Shown piece after piece: positions 16,798-26,600 of a stretch of 64,000 nucleotides of DNA. The DNA lies in the NCBI GenBank assembly GCA_023256475.1, contig JAGDXP010000012.1, positions 1 through 64,000 on the forward strand. Reading direction: 5' to 3'. This DNA comes from Thermoplasmata archaeon (GTDB lineage Archaea > Thermoplasmatota > Thermoplasmata > Thermoplasmatales > GCA-001856825). The notes beneath the pieces were generated by a model, which saw only the letters and a list, made by a program, of their open reading frames with translations, ran no database searches and was not told where the DNA came from. How positions within the stretch are numbered: the first letter of the stretch is position 1; each line of letters begins with the position of its first letter. A program made the translations under genes and the position numbers.

Positions 16798-18048
16798 ATG
16801 GGTGCTGCGTTGCCGGATGAAATTATAGAAGAGATTAAATCAAAAATATTGAAAGCTACTAATAACGATCAAAATGCAATTGTGGAATTTGATAAGAGAT
16901 TGCTGGAATCTTCCGAACCTCCCATTATAGTAGCATTGAACGTCGTGGAGGATTTCCAGGGGGACATTTCAGTTTTATTCGAGGGGGAAAAGATTAGCTC
17001 CATAACCAAGGAATTTGAGGGGAACGTGGTTGGGAAAATAACAAACATCAGCTACAAAGAATTTGAAAGGAATGGAAAGAAGCATAAGATGCTCACAGGG
17101 ATTATGAGAGACAAATCTGGATCCATACCCATAACTATTTTTGATCCACCTAAGATAGGTGAGGGGGACATAATTTTAATCAAGAATGTAGTTGGTGATG
17201 AATTCAATGGAAAAATAAGGTTGAAGACGAGAAATAACTCTGAGATCACACCACTTAAGAGAGGCGTCGAGGGACAGTTAGAGCTGGTTACGATTTCTAA
17301 AATAAATCCAGATATGAAATTCCTAAGCGTTGAGGGTGAATTACGAATAATTGAAAAGGATAGACCGGTAAAGGGGGAGCAATCAAGGTTGACGGTGGGA
17401 ATACTTACAGACTCCACAGGAACAATTCAAGTAAGGGCCTGGGACATAGACTTAGAGGAAGGTTTAGTGAGGATTTACGGGGCATACCCGAGAGTTTACA
17501 ACAACAAGTTATACCTAAACGTTAACAAAAACTCCAAGATTGAAGTTTTAAGGAAAGCAGGGAAACCTGAGAATTTGTATCAGCTTGCCGAGGTTGGCAA
17601 TGGCGAAGTTGAGGTTAGTGGGAGAATACTCGGATTCATTACGAAAAATCCCTTCGTGGATGTTTGCTCAGAATGCGGAAGAGTTGTAAGGGATGGAAAA
17701 TGCAGTATTCATCCAGAGGCAAAACCAACGAGGATCATAAGAGTTACTGCAATAATAGATGATGGTTCATCATCTCAATACGCAACTATCTATCAATCCA
17801 TTTTAATAGGGCTCATAGGGGAAGAGGTAGTGAAATCATCGTTGGCCAGCCTTGACATATCCTTGGTGAGGGATAGGGTAAATGAGCTGGCTTTAAATGA
17901 ATTCAAGTTGAAAGTTACCGCTTTCAGATCTTCACGTTCGCAATCAGGTGAAGAATCCCGAACTAACATGGAGATAGTTGAACTGGAGAAATTCACAGAG
18001 GAAGATTTCAAGAGTTCCATAGAAAAGCTGAGAGGTGAATTTGCATGA
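16798..18048 (+). CDS. Replication protein A, large subunit with OB folds and a zinc finger
   Basis: The 416-residue protein has an N-terminal helical segment, then OB-fold repeats (about 70-150 and 160-250: GKITNISYKEFERNGK ..., TVGILTDSTGTIQVRAWD), then a zinc ribbon with C290-x2-C293-x8-C302-x2-H305. This is the euryarchaeal RPA layout for binding single-stranded DNA in replication and repair. A TATA-like TTTTTAATTCATA ends about 14-25 bases before ATG 16798. Its stop codon overlaps the next gene's ATG by four bases, so the RPA pair is co-translated. Confidence 0.9.
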   Translation: MGAALPDEIIEEIKSKILKATNNDQNAIVEFDKRLLESSEPPIIVALNVVEDFQGDISVLFEGEKISSITKEFEGNVVGKITNISYKEFERNGKKHKMLTGIMRDKSGSIPITIFDPPKIGEGDIILIKNVVGDEFNGKIRLKTRNNSEITPLKRGVEGQLELVTISKINPDMKFLSVEGELRIIEKDRPVKGEQSRLTVGILTDSTGTIQVRAWDIDLEEGLVRIYGAYPRVYNNKLYLNVNKNSKIEVLRKAGKPENLYQLAEVGNGEVEVSGRILGFITKNPFVDVCSECGRVVRDGKCSIHPEAKPTRIIRVTAIIDDGSSSQYATIYQSILIGLIGEEVVKSSLASLDISLVRDRVNELALNEFKLKVTAFRSSRSQSGEESRTNMEIVELEKFTEEDFKSSIEKLRGEFA

Positions 18049-18803
18049 GACCTGCTTATCTAATTACGGGCGTGGAATTGCGAGATTCCAATCCAGTTAA
18101 TTTCAACGGCGAGAATCTTAACATCTCAGGGCTCGGATTGCTGTTCAAGAAGTTCTTAATGGTGGGCCAGGTACAAAACAGGATGGAGGAAAATGATAGG
18201 AAAATAATAAAAATAATCGATCAGAACAACGAATTTTACTTTATAATAGGGCAGTATTTTACAGGTAATCCTGAAAAGATATGGGACCTGCAGATCAATT
18301 CATATGTACTGATATCTGCAACCTTAACATTCAGGGAAAAGAACTCAAGCCAGGAGAGGAATATTTACGCGGAAAACTTCAGGGAAATTAGCGATCTTGA
18401 GCTTCAGTTCTACCGCCTCCTAGGTATGAAATTTCTCCAGGATAGGCTAAATGTGGTTAAGAAGGTCATAAGTTCCGGTGCTAAGGAATTGAATGAAATT
18501 TCAGCTCTAACTAAGTCAAATTACCTCGCAGAAGGAATTTATTATAGGATTAACCAAAATCTCGGATTCGATGTATCTAGGTATGAGGCACTGCTTGACA
18601 GCTTAAAATTGTCTAGCGAGCGATCCACCAAGGACAAAATTTTGGATCTGATAAAATCGAGAGGAGAAATGTCCATGGATGAAATAATTGCATCCTTAGG
18701 AAATTCCATGACCAGCAAGGAAATAGAAGAATCGGTTTATGATTTATTGAATTCAGGAGAGATTTATGAGTCAAAAGAACATAAATACAAATATGTTATC
18801 TAA
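18045..18803 (+). CDS. RPA-associated protein (small subunit, COG3390-type)
   Basis: The 252-residue protein overlaps the RPA gene by four bases. Its N-terminal half has one OB-like domain (for example LISATLTFREKN), and its C-terminal 70 residues look like a winged helix (MSMDEIIASLGNSMTSKEIE). That arrangement is typical of the partner protein encoded next to RPA in euryarchaea, which binds RPA and modulates ssDNA binding. The last four bases overlap the convergent purH end. Assignment is by position and architecture. Confidence 0.8.
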   Translation: MRPAYLITGVELRDSNPVNFNGENLNISGLGLLFKKFLMVGQVQNRMEENDRKIIKIIDQNNEFYFIIGQYFTGNPEKIWDLQINSYVLISATLTFREKNSSQERNIYAENFREISDLELQFYRLLGMKFLQDRLNVVKKVISSGAKELNEISALTKSNYLAEGIYYRINQNLGFDVSRYEALLDSLKLSSERSTKDKILDLIKSRGEMSMDEIIASLGNSMTSKEIEESVYDLLNSGEIYESKEHKYKYVI

Positions 18804-20284
18804 TGCTTAAATGCTCTTTCTCCAACTGAAATGAAATTTATTCCTTTCTCAGATGCGTATTTCAGTATTTCATTATCTCTTATGCTTCCTAGGGGGGCAG
18901 CTACATTTTTGATACCGTATTCATGAATTACTTCCAAATTATCCACGAATGGGAAGAATCCATCCGATATCAAAAGGGAATCGTCGTCAATTCTCCCGAG
19001 ATTCTTGGCCTTTTCCAAGGCTATTCTCACGGAGTCAACTCTGTTGGGCTGACCAGCACCGGCAGATTTTAAGTGCAGGTCTTTCACAATAGCCACTGAA
19101 TTGCTTTTGAGTGTCTTTACTATTTCCCAGCCGAACTTGAGGTCAGCTAATACCTTCTCTGGAGGATTCCCCGTTTCAATTTTAAAATTGATATCCCTCT
19201 TTACGTTCCATTCCTGCTCCAGTATAATGTTCCCTGCAATCCTTACATCAGGGACCTTATAATAATCGTAAAGTCCTTTCAATATCCTCAAATTCTTCTT
19301 CCTTTCCAAGGCATTTAGTAAATCTCTTTCATAATCAGGGGCTATAATCACCTCAATATATCTATCCTTCAAAACATTCCAGTCTTCCTTTTTAAGAGTG
19401 TGGTTGCATGCGAGAATTCCCCCGTAAGCTGAAACCTCATCGCTAAGAAAGGCCAGTTCTAGTGCATTCTTACCAGTGGCAGCACCACATGGATAATTAT
19501 GCTTCACCACAACGCACGAATTATTATCCAGCCTGTTAACCAACTCCCAAGCCGCCCAAGCATCCAAGATATTGTTGTATGATAGCTCCTTTCCTTCCTT
19601 GACCAGAGTGAAAAATGGATTGAAGAGGTTGTATGAGTGAGCTTGTTGATGTGGATTTTCTCCATATCTCAACTTTATGAAGGATCTCCCTGCTAAGTTG
19701 AAATAATTGTTTGATCCGCCAAAATAGGAGGAAATGGCATAATCATAGTAAGAGGTCAGGTGGAAAGCTTCAGAGGCCAAATATTTTCTGTCCTCCAGCG
19801 GCAATTCCCCATTTCTCATCCTTTCCATTACAAAGTTCATGTAATCGTTGCCGGGTACCACTATCACCCTATTGTAATTCTTTGCCGCTGATCTCAGGAG
19901 AGTTACCCCTCCAATATCTATGAGCTCTATCATCTGGCTAGTATTATTCTCTCCTGACTTGAGGGCGTCTATGAAATCATAAAGGGAAACCATAACAAGG
20001 TCTATTGGGATCATATGATATTTTTCCAAGTCCGGATCATTTCTATCTGATGCCAATATACCACCTAGAAGATAGGCCGAAAGCGTTTTCACTCTGCCAT
20101 TGAACATCTCTGGAACTCTGGCCAAATTGGAAACATCCTGTCCTTCAATTCCCATTTCTCTTAAATATTTCAGCGTTCCAGAAGTTGAATATATGTTATA
20201 GCCATTATCCACAAGAAACCTCGCAAATTTCTCGACACCCTGCTTTGACCATGTGGAAATAATGGCATTTTTACCATTTTCCAT
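18800..20284 (-). CDS. purH: Bifunctional AICAR formyltransferase / IMP cyclohydrolase
   Basis: The 494-residue protein covers both PurH domains. Residues 1-190 form the IMP cyclohydrolase (MGS-like) part, with STSGTLKYLREMGI and GRVKTLS. The remainder is the AICAR transformylase, with KLRYGENPHQQAH, VVVKHNYPCGAA, KSNSVAIVKD and the C-terminal AAPLGSIRDNEILKYA. It performs the last two steps of IMP synthesis. The gene is divergent from metK and converges on the RPA operon with a four-base overlap. Length and motifs are normal, so activity is expected. Confidence 0.95.
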   Translation of the reverse strand: MENGKNAIISTWSKQGVEKFARFLVDNGYNIYSTSGTLKYLREMGIEGQDVSNLARVPEMFNGRVKTLSAYLLGGILASDRNDPDLEKYHMIPIDLVMVSLYDFIDALKSGENNTSQMIELIDIGGVTLLRSAAKNYNRVIVVPGNDYMNFVMERMRNGELPLEDRKYLASEAFHLTSYYDYAISSYFGGSNNYFNLAGRSFIKLRYGENPHQQAHSYNLFNPFFTLVKEGKELSYNNILDAWAAWELVNRLDNNSCVVVKHNYPCGAATGKNALELAFLSDEVSAYGGILACNHTLKKEDWNVLKDRYIEVIIAPDYERDLLNALERKKNLRILKGLYDYYKVPDVRIAGNIILEQEWNVKRDINFKIETGNPPEKVLADLKFGWEIVKTLKSNSVAIVKDLHLKSAGAGQPNRVDSVRIALEKAKNLGRIDDDSLLISDGFFPFVDNLEVIHEYGIKNVAAPLGSIRDNEILKYASEKGINFISVGERAFKH

Positions 20285-20383
20285 ATCTACTTAATTGGTT
20301 TTAATTGTTAAATTTTTATCCTTGAGAAACTAAAAAAATTTTAATTTATGATAAATATTAACTGAATATCGGAGGAATCTTTG

Positions 20384-21580
20384 ATGGAAAGAAACATAGT
20401 TGTAGAATCTTTACCGCAAGCTCCTGTAGAGGAAAGAGAAGTGGAAATAGTTGAAAGGAAAGGGATAGGTCACCCAGATTCTGTTTCGGATGGTATTGCT
20501 GAGTCAGTAAGTAGAGCACTCTCCAAGTATTATCTGGAGCATTACGGCCGAATTTTGCACCATAACACTGATCAGGTAGAGGTTGTTGGTGGTCAGGCGG
20601 CCCCAAAATTCGGGGGAGGCAAGGTTCTTGAACCGGTTTATATCCTGCTTTCGGGAAGGGCAACCACCACGGTCAATGGAGAGAGAATTCCATATAGAAG
20701 CATTGCTACAAAGGCAGCTCTGGATTACCTAAAAACCCATTTTGATACCATAGATACCGAAACAGATGTTACCATAGATTGCAGAATAGGGCAAGGATCA
20801 GTTGACCTCAGGTCTCTTTATGACACCTCAAGATTGCTCTCAAACGACACATCATTTGGTGTTGGATTTGCACCATTCTCTGAAACAGAGAGGGCAGTTT
20901 TGGAAGCTGAGAAATATATAAATGGAGAATTAAAGGGGGTATTGAAGGCCCTTGGTTATGATGTAAAGGTTATGGGATTTAGAAAGGGGGACACAATAAA
21001 TCTCACCACAGCAATTGCCATGGTTGATAGATATGTGAACTCACCAGAGCAATATATAGATATTAAGGAGAAAGCCAGGGAGCTCATACAGAAGAGGGTG
21101 CAATCGAAAGTAAAGAGGAATGTAAACGTTTACGTTAATACTGCAGACAGTCCGAAGGAGAATATATATTATCTAACGGTAACCGGCTTATCCATGGAAA
21201 ATGGTGATGATGGCTCAGTGGGAAGGGGAAATAGGGTAAATGGTTTAATAACCCCATACAGGCCAATGAGTATGGAAGCCGCTGCAGGAAAGAACCCCGT
21301 GACACACGTGGGCAAGCTTTATAATCTGGCAGCATGGAAGATAGCCGAGGACTGCTACAAGGAATCAAATGGAGAGGTCAAGGAAATTCATGTAAGGATA
21401 GTTTCGCAGATCGGTAGGCCCATAGACGATCCTCATGTGGCGAACATTCAGATTATAGGTGCAGATCAGAAGACCGCGGAGAGATACAAGAAGGACTTCC
21501 AGAGGATAGCCGATGACTGGCTGGCACATCTAGACAGGATAACCAACATGCTGGTTAAAGGAGAGGTGTCCACTTTCTGA
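20384..21580 (+). CDS. metK: S-adenosylmethionine synthetase, archaeal type
   Basis: The protein of about 398 residues belongs to the archaeal methionine adenosyltransferase family, which is distant from the bacterial/eukaryal one: [14 protein letters not shown] (about 29-42), [21 protein letters not shown], and [20 protein letters not shown] with the later [10 protein letters not shown]. It makes SAM from Met and ATP. The frame also includes TTG at 20381, but ATG 20384 sits eight bases after GGAGG and is the better start. An SD-like AGGAGAGGT near its 3' end seems to serve the next gene. Confidence 0.95.
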   Translation: MERNIVVESLPQAPVEEREVEIVERKGIGHPDSVSDGIAESVSRALSKYYLEHYGRILHHNTDQVEVVGGQAAPKFGGGKVLEPVYILLSGRATTTVNGERIPYRSIATKAALDYLKTHFDTIDTETDVTIDCRIGQGSVDLRSLYDTSRLLSNDTSFGVGFAPFSETERAVLEAEKYINGELKGVLKALGYDVKVMGFRKGDTINLTTAIAMVDRYVNSPEQYIDIKEKARELIQKRVQSKVKRNVNVYVNTADSPKENIYYLTVTGLSMENGDDGSVGRGNRVNGLITPYRPMSMEAAAGKNPVTHVGKLYNLAAWKIAEDCYKESNGEVKEIHVRIVSQIGRPIDDPHVANIQIIGADQKTAERYKKDFQRIADDWLAHLDRITNMLVKGEVSTF

Positions 21581-22023
21581 TTAGCTCCATAGAGTTCAGA
21601 AGGTTCACACCTGATCTGCTTCATCAGGTTACGGAGCTATCCAGAAAGAACATAACGGAAATTTATTCTGACTTTATTTTTATTGATATATATTATTCCT
21701 GGCCTTCAGGTTTTATTGTGGCCATGGAAAATGGCAAGGTTGTGGGTTTCATTTGCGGTTCAATAAATGGTGAAAAGGAAGCAAGGATAATGATCCTGGT
21801 TGTGGATAAGGAGTACAGGGGACAGGGAATCGGCAGGAAATTATTGGAACTGTTCGAGGAAGAAGCTAAAAAATTAAAAGTGGAGAAGATGAGGTTAGAG
21901 GTCAAAACTTCCAACAAGATTGCTATAAGCCTGTACAAAAAAATTGGGTTCATAATATCAAATATGCTTCCAGCATACTACAATGATGGAAGCGATGCTT
22001 ACGTGATGCAAAAGTTCATATGA
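21577..22023 (+). CDS. GNAT N-acetyltransferase with a non-standard start codon
   Basis: A RimI-like GNAT domain is complete only if translation begins near 21577-21589: the frame reads [20 protein letters not shown], then the strand FIVAMENGKVVGFICGS, the acetyl-CoA loop VVDKEYRGQGIGRKLLE (R/Q-x-x-G-x-G/A), and the C-terminal LEVKTSNKIAISLYKKIGF. The frame is closed by TAA at 21556-21558, and no ATG, GTG or TTG lies between it and GTG 21718, which would remove about a third of the fold. An AGGAGAGGT SD at 21559-21567 lies about 10 bases before CTG 21577 and ATT 21580, inside the end of metK. Start is therefore CTG or ATT by inference. It likely acetylates protein N-termini or a small amine. 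Confidence 0.7.
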   Translation: MISSIEFRRFTPDLLHQVTELSRKNITEIYSDFIFIDIYYSWPSGFIVAMENGKVVGFICGSINGEKEARIMILVVDKEYRGQGIGRKLLELFEEEAKKLKVEKMRLEVKTSNKIAISLYKKIGFIISNMLPAYYNDGSDAYVMQKFI

Positions 22024-22822
22024 TTTTTGATGCCCATGGTAAGGCTTCTTCTATGTATGATGGGCCGTGATGAGCAAAGAAGTCATACTGGGAGGGTGTG
22101 AAGAAGATCCTGTCTTCTTTCACTGCTGTAATACCATCCCATTTCCTTCTGGCAATTTCTTCCATGTACTTTTCCTTTGAAGCTTTTGAGAACATTTTAG
22201 GCTCGAATATTATAACCTCAGGATCAAAATCCATTACATCATTGAAATCAGGAACGAACCATTCCTTTCTTATTCTTGAACCGTATGTGCTGAATCCAAG
22301 GAATGAAAATCCGTGGTTTATGTAGCTCAGTGAGCCAAAGGTCACAGGTCCACCTAGGTCTATTTCGTAATAAAGCCTCAACCCCCTTCCATTTCTATCA
22401 ATAGATGCAAGCTTTTCATATAGTTCCCTGACCAAATCTCTGGATTCCTGAACTCTATTGACAACGATTCCGGTTTTTAAAACGAGGTCAAAAATTGAGA
22501 ATATGTTGAATGGCAAATCAATAGTGAACACAGGGAAGTGTTGGGAAAGCTCATCGCCAAGCTTATCCTGATATCCAGAGACCATTAGTATCAATTCTGT
22601 CTTCAATTCCTTAAGCAGTTCTATCCTTGCATATCCATAGCTTCCTATTTTCTTTATTTTCTGGGCTTCAACGGGCCTAACGCAAAATGGTGTCACTCCA
22701 ACTAAATTCTGACCTTTTCCTATTCTGAACAAAGTTTCAGTTATGGAGGGGCTCAGGGATGCTATTCTCTGGGGATCATCAGGTACGTCTACCTTTCTAC
22801 CCCTATCATCAATTAGAATCAT
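22016..22822 (-). CDS. BtuF/FepB-like substrate-binding domain protein without signal peptide
   Basis: The 268-residue protein has the helical-backbone metal-receptor fold of cobalamin and siderophore binding proteins: DPQRIASLSPSITETLFRIG near the start, VGVTPFCVRPVE, and later DFDPEVIIFEPKMF and GPSYIEEALPW. Family members are normally exported. This one starts directly with the first strand (MILIDDRGRKVDVPDDP) and has no signal or anchor. Its start overlaps the end of scpA by four bases, so it is the third gene of the smc operon. It may bind cobalamin or a related ligand in the cytosol. A link to chromosome maintenance is only contextual. Confidence 0.8.
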   Translation of the reverse strand: MILIDDRGRKVDVPDDPQRIASLSPSITETLFRIGKGQNLVGVTPFCVRPVEAQKIKKIGSYGYARIELLKELKTELILMVSGYQDKLGDELSQHFPVFTIDLPFNIFSIFDLVLKTGIVVNRVQESRDLVRELYEKLASIDRNGRGLRLYYEIDLGGPVTFGSLSYINHGFSFLGFSTYGSRIRKEWFVPDFNDVMDFDPEVIIFEPKMFSKASKEKYMEEIARRKWDGITAVKEDRIFFTPSQYDFFAHHGPSYIEEALPWASKII

Positions 22823-23607
22823 ATGGCAAAAGCATCATCCATCTTCATTTCAGGTATTGGCGAGCTAACGTTATTTCTGTCCACTACGGTTATCCATATG
22901 GTTCCATACGGGAACTCCTGGGAAAGCAGAATTCTTCCATAAAATGAAAGATAAAGTGATGAAACAAACACATCTAGGGAATCTTCGAGTTCACCTGAAC
23001 TTATGGAATCCATGGGAAATGTCTCCGATTCCACTTCCATGATTCTGTTCCAAATTTCCCTGATAATAAGGTGCATGTCCTCCGGATGTGAATATTCACC
23101 CGCTTCTTTAATGACTCTTTTAGGCTCCTTGTTCCTATTCTTGGAAATGAATTTAACGCTCTTTATAGCATCAATTAAGTCATGAATGGATATGTTTCTT
23201 TTATCCTCCGGTATGTATGAGAGGGAAATCTGCAAATCATCATCCGGAGTTGCTTGATCCACAAAATAATCCTGGACATCATCGAGTACATAATTGCCTT
23301 CATCATCCAGCTCCGTCTTGGGTATTACCCTTTCCGATTTGTTTCTCAGGTTTAGCCATGCCATGTAAACTATCCTTCCTGCCACAGGAAAGTCCCTGAA
23401 TTCCTCGTTTATTTCGTTCATAAATATGTCTACAAATTTAGCAAGGTCAAGATTCCAAGGGTCGAAGTTGTATTTTTCCACTATCTCCAGAGCTTTAAGG
23501 ATGATGTCGTATTTCTTAGATTCAAGATTTTGAACCTCATTTTCGATGGTTCTTTGGATTATGGCTTTTTCTTCAGTATCCAGGATGAAGTCTGATATGC
23601 TGTTCAT
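22819..23607 (-). CDS. scpA: Kleisin ScpA, partner of SMC
   Basis: The 262-residue acidic protein has the ScpA layout: an N-terminal helical domain (KYNFDPWNLDLAKFVDIF, the usual D-P-W-D/N-h-D motif), a mid-region linker rich in Asp, and a C-terminal winged helix (about 185-262, ending near FPYGTIWITVVD). The kleisin bridges SMC heads. It overlaps smc by four bases upstream and the BtuF-like gene by four downstream. No scpB is seen in the window. Confidence 0.88.
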   Translation of the reverse strand: MNSISDFILDTEEKAIIQRTIENEVQNLESKKYDIILKALEIVEKYNFDPWNLDLAKFVDIFMNEINEEFRDFPVAGRIVYMAWLNLRNKSERVIPKTELDDEGNYVLDDVQDYFVDQATPDDDLQISLSYIPEDKRNISIHDLIDAIKSVKFISKNRNKEPKRVIKEAGEYSHPEDMHLIIREIWNRIMEVESETFPMDSISSGELEDSLDVFVSSLYLSFYGRILLSQEFPYGTIWITVVDRNNVSSPIPEMKMDDAFAI

Positions 23608-26600
23608 GCCACTGACACCTCCTGTGTTAAATCCTTTGTAAATGTGACGCTGCTCCTGTCCTGGTATGTTACTCCTATCATCTGGTTAGCATATTTCATT
23701 GTGGATTTTCTTAAAGTTACAGCTATGATCTGGGCCCTCTCCGAATTTCTTCTGAACAATCTTCCCACATTTTCTGCATTGACTCCATCCAGGAACATGT
23801 CAACCTCGTCCATGAAGTATATCGGTGATGGGTCGTACTCCTGTATGGCCAATATCAATGCCAATGCAGCCAGACTCTTCTCTCCACCTGATAGGGAGAC
23901 AAGATTGTCAACCTTCTTCCCTTTGGATGATGCCTTTATTATGAGGCCACCTTCAAAAGGATTGCTGAGGTTCTCTAATTCCAAATAACCTTCCTGGCCG
24001 TTTGTCAACTCTGCGTAAATGCTTATAAAGTTCTTATTAACTTCATTGAAGACATCTAGGAATATGACTTTTTTCTGTTCCTCTAGCCTCTTCTCAAGCT
24101 GGTTAAGCTTTTCCATTTCATTTTCAAGGGTTGACTTCTTGACATTTAGCTCATCCATCCTCTGCTTTTCAGAGGCATAATCCTCGATTGCCTTAAGGTT
24201 TACAGGTTCCATCTCCTTTAACTGGTTCTCAAGCAGGGATATCTCTCTCTTTATTTCCTCATTTGATAGTTGTATCTGTACCTCCTGTGCATGCTTTTCG
24301 CTTATCTCTCTAAGTATCTCATCAAGCCTCCTCCTTGCCTCATCCAGCTTGCTTTCAAGTTGCAATTTGAAATCGAAATTGGTTTTGTTTATGGATTGAA
24401 GCGTCTCTATCTTCGTCTTTATCTCATTTCTCTTGTTTATGAGATCCATAAGTTTGCTTTCCTTATCTCTCACTTCTTTTTGCATCTGTGAATAAACGCC
24501 GTTCATGGATTCCAATTTGACCTTCTGTTCATCTATTTCCTTTCCTAGCTTTGCTCTGGTGCTGTTGTTATTTGAAATATCTGATTCTATGCTACTGAGC
24601 AGCTTTTCAATGCTGGATATTCTCTCATTCAGAGCAATTATCTCTTCGTCCACAGACTTTTTCTTCAAACTCAATGATTCTAGTTCAGATTTTATTTGGC
24701 CAATCTCCGAATCCAATGACTTAATGCGATCCCTGTCAGTAGCGTTGAGGAATTTTTCCTGCTTATCCTTCAAATTGTTAAGTTCCAAATCCAGTTTATC
24801 TAAACTTTCACTCAACATTTTGATTTGCTTGTTAACATCTTCAATTTCAGACTCAACCTGCTGAAGCTCCCTCCTCTTTATTATTGTCTGATTTCTCTTG
24901 GTTTGCAATTCCTTTTCCATTTGATCCTTTCTGGTTTTCAACTGTTGTATGGCCCCTTCTTCCATTCCCACCTTTAGATTTATTTCATTCAGCTCTTCCG
25001 CCAGCCTTCTCATTTCGCTATCGTAATTTTCTATATCCTTCCTTATCTCATCGCGTCTCTGCCTGAGTTCTGTCAATTTTGCATTGAGCTGTTCAAAGTT
25101 CCTATCCAAATCCCTCTTGGCCATCTGACCTCCGGTCATGGCATTGGTTGGGTCGATTAGGTCCCCGTCCAAGGTAACAATTCTTACCCCTCCCATGACC
25201 TCCCTTGCAAGGTCAAGATTCTTGGTCAGAACGGTATCAGAGAATACATATGTTACAGCGGCTTCTAATTCCTTGGGAAATTCAATATGACTTATCATTA
25301 ACCCCATGGTCCTAGGATCGTTCATTAAGAGCAGACTCTTTCCCTTTGGCCTCACAGGTATCATTTTGTTCAATGGGAGGAATGTCAGCCTGCCTTTTCC
25401 TCTCTTTTTCAGGAGCTCTATGGCTGCCTGGGCATTCTCATCAGTATCAACTATGATTGAAAACAATCTGTTGCCGCCTGCAGCTTGTACTGCAAGTTCC
25501 AGTTCTGCATCATACTTTATGAGGGAATCAACAGTGCCTCTTATTCCCTTTAGGTTTCCATTCGCAGCTTCTCTCATTATAAAATCAATGCTTTCCCAGA
25601 TACCTGACAGCTTAGCCCCCTGTGTCTTCCCTATTTCATTCTGCAGATTTTCAATTTCCTTGGTGATTGCCGTTTCCTCAGCCTTCAATTTCGTTATCTT
25701 ATCCTTCAATTCCAGGTATCTCTTTTTTAGTGAATCTACTTCCTTCGGAGTTTGTGAAGTATTCTTTATGCGCCACTCTATGTCTCTAATGGAAAACTCC
25801 AGGGTGCTGATTGCCTCCTCAAGGTCTGAGAGCTCTTTGTTGAGGTTATTCCTCTGAGCGTTCAGCAATGTGAGCTTATTTGTGTAGGAAGAAAGTGTGC
25901 TTGCAATACCATCTTTCTCCTTGTGCAATACATTCATTCTTTCCAGAATCTCTTTGCTCTGGTTCAAGGCTGCAGAATTCCTTTCTTCTATGGCCTTCCT
26001 CTCACTTTCCAATTGAGCCAGTTTCTGATTGAGTTCATCTATCTTGCTTTTTAACTGCTGTGAATTCTCATTGGAGGATTTTAATTTGTTTGAATACGCT
26101 GTCTTTTCTTTATTCAGGTTTGTTTGATCTTGCTTCAGTTGATTTATCCTTATACCCAGGTTCTCATATTCCATCTCTAATTTAGCTATGGTCAGCTTTA
26201 AGGCATCTATTTCATTTTTCAGTTTTTCTAAATTTTCGATGGATTTCCTATCTCCTTCCATGCGGCTTATTTCTATTTCTATGTTTTCGCTTTCCTTAGT
26301 AACCCTGGATATTTCATTCTCATTGGCCATCATATCATTCTTAATTTTATTTATCTGTTCGTTAAGGGCAGAAATTTCAGACTCTATGGACCTCCTTCTC
26401 CTGTGTAGTAGGATCCCATCAAGCTGTGAGATCCTGTTCTTCTTCTCAAGATATCTTTCTGCTACCTCTTTCTCGCCGCTGAGAAGCTGAACTCTAGTGG
26501 AGATTTCGGTCAGGAGAGTGGATATTGTTAAAAGGTTCTCAGATACCTTATTCTTTTCATCTCTTGCTTTGTTTATTTCGTCATTGTACGCAGATATTCC

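Noticed and set aside
24270-26490. Several plus-strand frames of 70-180 codons across smc
   Set aside because: Ser/Phe-rich translations antisense to the coiled-coil coding sequence, a usual artefact.
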